From NCBI GenBank assembly GCA_017451975.1, contig JAFTNI010000217.1, positions 1 to 27,151 of the forward strand: 27,151 bases of DNA. The letters are read 5' to 3'. The position numbers were made by a program, and so were the translations under genes. Positions 23,530 to 27,151 of this stretch are shown here, piece after piece. The notes under the pieces are model-generated. The model searched no databases. It was given only the letters and a program-made list of their open reading frames with translations, and had not been told where the DNA came from. The stretch's first letter is position 1. Every line of letters begins with the position of its first letter. Origin of the DNA: Clostridia bacterium (lineage in GTDB: Bacteria; Bacillota; Clostridia; Oscillospirales; CAG-272).

Positions 23530-23551
23530 TTACTTTAGCAAACTAAAGTAA
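23530..23551. promoter_or_regulatory. 22-bp palindrome in the his operon leader (candidate operator)
   Basis: Arms TTACTTTAG and CTAAAGTAA (9 bp each, perfect) surround CAAA. It lies about 14-36 nt downstream of the expected start of transcription, a roadblock position. No T-run follows, so it is not a terminator. On the minus strand the core TAG-TTTG-CTA resembles TrpR-family operators; YerC/HisR, a TrpR-like repressor of Firmicutes, is a candidate from memory only. Confidence 0.55.
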
Positions 23552-23571
23552 TTCGTTTTTCAATAGTGTAT

Positions 23572-23600
23572 ATTATATCATATAGGAAACGACTTTTCAA
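23572..23600 (-). promoter_or_regulatory. Promoter of the his operon
   Basis: On the minus strand TTGAAA (23600-23595), a 17-nt spacer and TATAAT (23577-23572) form a strong promoter. The leader is about 76 nt long, too short for a T-box, and no His-codon leader peptide was seen. Confidence 0.85.
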
Positions 23601-23725
23601 GCACATTAGGCATATTTATCGGCGGCGACGTATAGAAATAATCGTGCGGTTTTTGACGTTTTCGCTCAAAAATAATATAAAAATGGAAATTTTTTGTGAA
23701 CACTTGCAAAAACCCGAATATTTAT

Positions 23726-23754
23726 TTGACAAACGGAAATTTGCGTGATAAAAT
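23726..23754 (+). promoter_or_regulatory. Promoter of the YwaF-like / phosphodiesterase operon
   Basis: TTGACA (23726-23731), a 17-nt spacer and TAAAAT (23749-23754) lie ahead of AAGGAG. The stretch between this and the his promoter (about 23601-23725) shows nothing else that I can support. Confidence 0.82.
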
Positions 23755-23807
23755 TTTGTATACAATACCGTTTAAATAAAATACTCTTTCCGCAAGGAGA
23801 TATCAAT

Positions 23808-24569
23808 ATGACCTGGGGCACCTTTACCATACAGCATATATTGACGCTCGCGGCAATACTCACGCTTGCCGTTTCGCTTTACTTTATTTTAAAACGCATA
23901 CCCGATAAAGCAAAAACGTGGGTGCTTTTCGCGGTTTCGCTCGTCGGCGCCGCCGCCGTTATATACGACCTTTTCCGCTGGGGCCAGCCGCTGCTCTACC
24001 TGCCGCTTCACCTCTGCTCGCTCAACGCCTTGCTTATACCCATAGCGGTTATTACGAAAAACAAGGTACTTTCCCACCTTACGCTTGTATGGAGCCTTGG
24101 GGCAATGCTCGTGCTTATAGTAAACACGGGGCAGGCATATTACGTAATGTTTTCAGAGGCTTTCTGGATTTTCGTGCTTTGCCACACGGCAGACGTTACC
24201 GTGCCCGCGCTGCTCTTCCTTTCGGGGCTCGTTAAATTCGATATTAAAAAAGCGCCCGCAACGGTAGGCGTTACTATGGCGGCTTATACGGGCGTGCACT
24301 TTGTAAACCTTGCCATAAATAAATATCTTGCAAGCAGTGCGCTCGCGGTTGCAGAATTTTCACGCGCACGCGTAATACCGAAGGTAAACTATATGTTCTC
24401 GCTCGGCGACGAGGGCAACGCCGTTTTCGCTCTGTTCAGAAAAATCATACCGTTTGATTATTGGCATATGTACCTCATAGCGCCGATAATAGCCGTCTTC
24501 CTTTTCTCTATACATTTTATCATCAAAGCAAAAAATAAATTTTCGAAAAAAACGGAGGGACAAAAATGA
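23808..24569 (+). CDS. YwaF/TMEM164-family integral membrane protein
   Basis: This 253-residue protein has about seven hydrophobic helices, short loops and a basic C-terminus (FIIKAKNKFSKK). It matches the bacterial YwaF-type family (TIGR02206), related to eukaryotic TMEM164: LPLHLCSLNALL (65-76) carries C70, and FVLCHTADVTVP (122-133) carries H126. In human TMEM164, a membrane acyltransferase, a Cys/His pair with nearly the same spacing is reported as catalytic, as I recall. Bacterial function is not established. ATG 23808 was chosen for its AAGGAG site; the longer frame from 23745 overlaps the -10 box. The last 4 bp overlap the next gene, so the two are translated together. Confidence 0.85.
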   Translation: MTWGTFTIQHILTLAAILTLAVSLYFILKRIPDKAKTWVLFAVSLVGAAAVIYDLFRWGQPLLYLPLHLCSLNALLIPIAVITKNKVLSHLTLVWSLGAMLVLIVNTGQAYYVMFSEAFWIFVLCHTADVTVPALLFLSGLVKFDIKKAPATVGVTMAAYTGVHFVNLAINKYLASSALAVAEFSRARVIPKVNYMFSLGDEGNAVFALFRKIIPFDYWHMYLIAPIIAVFLFSIHFIIKAKNKFSKKTEGQK

Positions 24570-25228
24570 AACGCTATTCACCGATGGAAATTCTCGCACT
24601 CGGTAAAACCATTATAACCGCACACTCTGGCTGTGAGGGCACGGAGCAAAACAGCATAGAGCATATAAAAGCGGCTATCACTTCGGGCGCGGAAATAATA
24701 GAATTCGACGTACGTATGGTGGGCGGCACGCTCGTGCTTTCGCACGACGTACCCACAGAAAACGAGGTTCGCCCGACGCTTCGCGAAGCATTTTCGCTCA
24801 TCGCCCCGGAAGAAAACCTTTTTATGAACGTAGACGTTAAAACAGAGGGGCTTATCGAGCCCGTTATGGCTCTTGCCAAGGAATTTGACCTTTGCAAGCG
24901 CATAATTTTCACAGGCCAATGCAACGGCGACCGCGCGCTTGCCATGAAGTTTGGCGGCGATATGTGGCGCAGTATGTGGCCCGGGCAGGAAATTGCCGAC
25001 GGTATAGCCGCCAATAAAGAGGACGGCAGCCCCTTCCTGAACGTAGCCTACTGTATGATAACGGAGGAAAACAATAAGGCGCTTTGCGAGGAAGGCTTCG
25101 CCTTTTCCGCATGGACTGTGGATAAAACTTATTTCCTTCGCCTTTTCCTTGATATGGGCATTGCCAACATCACCACGCGCAACCCCGTAAAAGCAATGGA
25201 ATTGAGAAAAGAGATACAGGGTATTTGA
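24566..25228 (+). CDS. Glycerophosphodiester phosphodiesterase-family protein
   Basis: This 220-residue TIM-barrel protein of the GDPD type has no signal peptide, so it should be cytosolic. It has H20, N29 (EQNS), metal ligands E46 and D48 in EIIEFDVRM, H60-D61, D90-V-K92 in NVDVKTE and the C-terminal AWTVDK strand. In classical members the first motif is HRG; here it is HSG (20-22), and the metal ligand of the ExK motif is Asp. Classical GDPDs release glycerol 3-phosphate and an alcohol from deacylated phospholipids; some act on lysophospholipids. The start overlaps the previous stop as ATGA, with GGAGG 7 nt upstream. A strong terminator follows. Confidence 0.88.
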   Translation: MKRYSPMEILALGKTIITAHSGCEGTEQNSIEHIKAAITSGAEIIEFDVRMVGGTLVLSHDVPTENEVRPTLREAFSLIAPEENLFMNVDVKTEGLIEPVMALAKEFDLCKRIIFTGQCNGDRALAMKFGGDMWRSMWPGQEIADGIAANKEDGSPFLNVAYCMITEENNKALCEEGFAFSAWTVDKTYFLRLFLDMGIANITTRNPVKAMELRKEIQGI

Positions 25229-25259
25229 GAAAAAATTAACTCCGCAGAAAGCAAAGAGA

Positions 25260-25293
25260 TAACCCCGACAGAGTCTGTCGGGGTTAATTTTAT
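25260..25293 (+). terminator. Terminator of the YwaF-like / phosphodiesterase operon
   Basis: TAACCCCGACAG and CTGTCGGGGTTA form a 12-bp stem with loop AGT, followed by ATTTTATT. Confidence 0.88.
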
Positions 25294-25334
25294 TCTGTTC
25301 GATAAATTGGGATTTAGAATACTCATTGCGTCTG

Positions 25335-25604
25335 TTACTTGATAAAAAACACCACGATTGCACAGATAAAAATAAATATCGACGTGCCAATGCAAAAATA
25401 CGCCACTTTTCGGCTCGTATTCCATTGCACATATGCTTGGCAAAGATTAACTGCACCCATAAGTGGAATACATACATTGATTGCATATACCCAAATCTCA
25501 AATATTTGCAATATTCCCAAGACAACAATGGATAGACTTACTGCAATAGATATAATCGTTACAATCTTATGCATCAAGGGCACATCTTTCCATTTTGATT
25601 TCAT
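25335..25604 (-). CDS. Small three-helix membrane protein of unknown function
   Basis: This 89-residue protein has hydrophobic segments at about 13-33, 36-56 and 67-88, with a basic N-terminus (MKSKWKD). A strong ribosome site AAAGGAGG lies 7 nt before the ATG and a good promoter lies upstream, so it is a likely gene despite its size. I recognise no family with confidence; short clostridial and bacillar membrane proteins with similar layout are mostly uncharacterised. It is convergent with the phosphodiesterase gene. No good minus-strand terminator is seen after it. Confidence 0.7.
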   Translation of the reverse strand: MKSKWKDVPLMHKIVTIISIAVSLSIVVLGILQIFEIWVYAINVCIPLMGAVNLCQAYVQWNTSRKVAYFCIGTSIFIFICAIVVFFIK

Positions 25605-25713
25605 AGAGAAGCCTCCTTTTCTCTAAATTCTTATTTATCGTTCTGTTTTATCACCGGTTTCACCTTTGTATTGCAAAGGCTTCGGGCAAGACTCCGCCCT
25701 ACGATCTGATCCA

Positions 25714-25742
25714 ATTATAACACAAATCGGCATAGAAAGCAA
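25714..25742 (-). promoter_or_regulatory. Promoter of the small membrane protein gene
   Basis: On the minus strand TTGCTT (25742-25737), a 17-nt spacer and TATAAT (25719-25714) form a plausible promoter. The leader (about 100 nt) contains the repeat-like GGGC-GGAGTCTT-GCCC hairpin near 25684-25699. Confidence 0.65.
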
Positions 25743-25751
25743 GAGCGATAT

Positions 25752-25789
25752 TCCGACTTCGTCGGAGTTATATTATACGGCTGCGCCGT
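25752..25789. repeat. Two small GC-rich palindromes
   Basis: TCCGAC-TTC-GTCGGA (25752-25766) and ACGGC-TGC-GCCGT (25777-25789) follow each other in the spacer between folC and the small membrane gene. They look like dispersed repeat remnants. Confidence 0.4.
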
Positions 25790-25835
25790 GGTTCCGATTT
25801 TTCTTTCAAAAAGAAAAAGAGAGATAGAATAAATC

Positions 25836-25867
25836 AAAAAATTCTCCGATTTCTCGGAGAATTTTTT
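25836..25867. terminator. Terminator of folC
   Basis: AAAAAATTCTCCGA and TCGGAGAATTTTTT pair around TTTC; on the minus strand the stem is followed by a T-run, directly after the folC stop. Confidence 0.88.
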
Positions 25868-27151
25868 ATGCGTTCTTTTTCATATATTCTTCCACGGCCG
25901 CCTTGACCTCGCCGTACATATATAGCGAGCCCAGGCAGAGCGTGGGCTTGCCGCTTTTCTTGCCCTCGTCCATCGCGGCAAAAACAGCGTCTTTAACCGT
26001 AGCAAAGCCCTGCGCGGGAACACCGCCCGCTTCGAAAACGTCGGCAAAAGCGTTTGCCGCAAGCGCGCGGCTGTTATCGGGGCGCACGGTGAAAGCACGG
26101 CAAGCGACCTCGCTCATGCGCTTCGCCATATGTGCGTAGTCTTTATCTGCCATAACGCCTGTAATAAGCTGAATTTTTTCCTTGAAATAAGTTTTCGCGC
26201 TTTCCACGGCGGCATCTATACCCTCGGGGTTGTGCCCACCGTCTGAAATAACAAGCGGATTTTTGCAAAGTATTTCAAACCTACCGGGCCATTTCACAGC
26301 GGCAAAACCTTCCTTAACCGCTTTTTCCGTAAGCTTCACGCCATTGGAAGCAAGCACATCCAGCACAGCAAAGACCGTTGCCGCGTTGTACGGCTGATAG
26401 ATACCTGCAAGCGGAATGTAAAAGCCCTCGTATCCGCCAAAATCAAAGCGGGAGCCGAAAATATCAGAGCTCAGTGCGGATATAAGCTCAGGGTGCGATT
26501 CCAGGTAGGGCGCGCCCATCTCTTCTGCCTTCGCCTTTATAACTGCGGCGCAAGCTTTCGGGTCTACCTCGCAATCTTCCTTCGCGCCCACGGGCGTGTG
26601 CGCTCCGCCGAAAACAACGGGAACGCCTTTTTTTATAATGCCCGCTTTTTCTGCGGCGATCTTCTCCGCCGTGTCGCCGAGGAACGCCGTGTGGTCCATG
26701 GCAATGCCCGTGATGACGGAAACGGCAACGTTTTCCGCCTCTATGATATTAGTGGAATCGAGCCTGCCGCCCATGCCCGCCTCAAGCACGACGTAGTCGC
26801 ACGCGTGGCGCGCGAAGTAAACGAAGGCTATAGCCGTAATAAGCTCAAATTCCGTGGGTGCGTCCTCCATGCTTTCGGCAAAGGGGCGCACGTATTCGGT
26901 GATCTCGGCAAGCTCGGTGTCTGCTATCTGCTCGCCGTCTATCTGCATACGCTCGTTGAAGCGCACGATAAATGGCGACGTGTACATACCCACTTTGCAG
27001 CCCGCCGAATGGAGCACGGAGGAAAGCATGGCGCATGTAGAGCCCTTTCCGTTCGTGCCCGCAACGTGAATAAAGCGCAGGCTTTTCTGCGGGTTGCCAA
27101 GCTTACAGCAAAGCTCGGCTATGCGGGAAAGACCGGGCGTTTTTTTCTGCC
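25866..27151 (-). CDS. folC: Folylpolyglutamate synthase / dihydrofolate synthase, lacking N-terminus (cut by window edge)
   Basis: The frame is open to the window edge, giving about 428 codons. The first visible residues read QKKTPGLSRIAELCCKLGNP and are followed by the ATP loop HVAGTNGKGSTCAML, so only a few dozen N-terminal residues are missing. Further Mur-ligase-family signs are TSPFIVRFNERMQ (substrate loop), LEAGMGGRLDSTN, DHTAFLGDTAEKIAAEKAGI and the C-terminal ISDGGHNPEG. FolC adds glutamates to folate and, in many bacteria, also makes dihydrofolate from dihydropteroate; which of the two acts here cannot be read from the sequence. An internal ATG at 27029 lies inside the ATP loop and cannot be the true start. 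Confidence 0.95.
   Translation of the reverse strand, partial: QKKTPGLSRIAELCCKLGNPQKSLRFIHVAGTNGKGSTCAMLSSVLHSAGCKVGMYTSPFIVRFNERMQIDGEQIADTELAEITEYVRPFAESMEDAPTEFELITAIAFVYFARHACDYVVLEAGMGGRLDSTNIIEAENVAVSVITGIAMDHTAFLGDTAEKIAAEKAGIIKKGVPVVFGGAHTPVGAKEDCEVDPKACAAVIKAKAEEMGAPYLESHPELISALSSDIFGSRFDFGGYEGFYIPLAGIYQPYNAATVFAVLDVLASNGVKLTEKAVKEGFAAVKWPGRFEILCKNPLVISDGGHNPEGIDAAVESAKTYFKEKIQLITGVMADKDYAHMAKRMSEVACRAFTVRPDNSRALAANAFADVFEAGGVPAQGFATVKDAVFAAMDEGKKSGKPTLCLGSLYMYGEVKAAVEEYMKKNA

Larger units (their letters stand above)
23490..23807. other. Gene-free divergent region between hisZ and the YwaF-like gene
   Basis: This 318-bp stretch contains two back-to-back promoters and the 22-bp leader palindrome. 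The middle 120 bp shows no feature that I can support. Confidence 0.7.

Noticed and set aside
23490..23600. Possible T-box or His leader-peptide attenuator before the his operon
   Set aside because: The leader is only about 76 nt, has no run of His codons, no T-box sequence and no terminator hairpin.
24578..25528. A 316-codon minus-strand open frame opposite the phosphodiesterase gene
   Set aside because: It overlaps the whole of a supported gene and its terminator, and shows no domain or ribosome site.

Overview
The window looks like a chromosomal segment of a Gram-positive, Firmicutes-type bacterium, most likely an uncultured gut-type clostridium. Supporting signs are strong AGGAGG-like ribosome sites, consensus sigma-A promoters, a short HisG paired with HisZ, an argCJBDF cluster, an Agr/LytTR-type two-component pair and dispersed palindromic repeats. 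The placement is an inference from gene content; no rRNA or marker gene is present. No tRNA, rRNA, CRISPR array, transposase, integrase or phage gene was seen.

Layout. Positions 1-1702 (minus) hold the Trk potassium system (trkH cut by the window edge, then trkA). A divergent XRE-type regulator follows (1995-3143, plus). Positions 3303-8468 (minus) hold the arginine operon, transcribed argC-argJ-argB-argD-argF. It takes glutamate through the cyclic acetyl-ornithine route to citrulline and has an ARG-box-like palindrome on its promoter. An accessory block then runs from 8814 to 14303: a small membrane zinc-ribbon protein (plus), a LytTR response regulator with an AgrC-like kinase (minus), a membrane protein with a cytosolic tail (plus), and two paralogous lipoproteins carrying Cys/His/Trp modules (plus). 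cysK follows (14428-15348, minus).

Positions 15663-23489 (minus) hold a nearly complete histidine operon, transcribed hisZ-hisG-hisD-hisC-hisB-hisH-hisA-hisF-hisIE. Every step from PRPP and ATP to histidine is present except histidinol-phosphate phosphatase. A 22-bp palindrome sits just downstream of its promoter. Next comes a two-gene plus-strand operon (23808-25228): a YwaF/TMEM164-like integral membrane protein, translationally coupled to a glycerophosphodiesterase-like protein. A small membrane protein (25335-25604, minus) and the 3' part of folC (25866 to the window end, minus) close the window.

Gene-free stretches over 300 bases are the divergent or leader regions 8469-8813, 11247-11696, 15349-15662 and 23490-23807; each is described below. 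They carry promoters, palindromes and dispersed repeats, and no convincing small genes.

The points most worth a second look are: the YwaF/TMEM164-like protein, whose Cys/His pair matches the spacing I recall for the human acyltransferase TMEM164 and which is coupled to a phosphodiesterase; five GGGATAA-type motifs forming two interleaved inverted repeats upstream of the 11697 gene; the paired Cys/His/Trp-module lipoproteins; the palindromes at the his and arg promoters; and two inverted copies of a roughly 130-bp repeat that bracket the 4-kb lipoprotein-cysK block.
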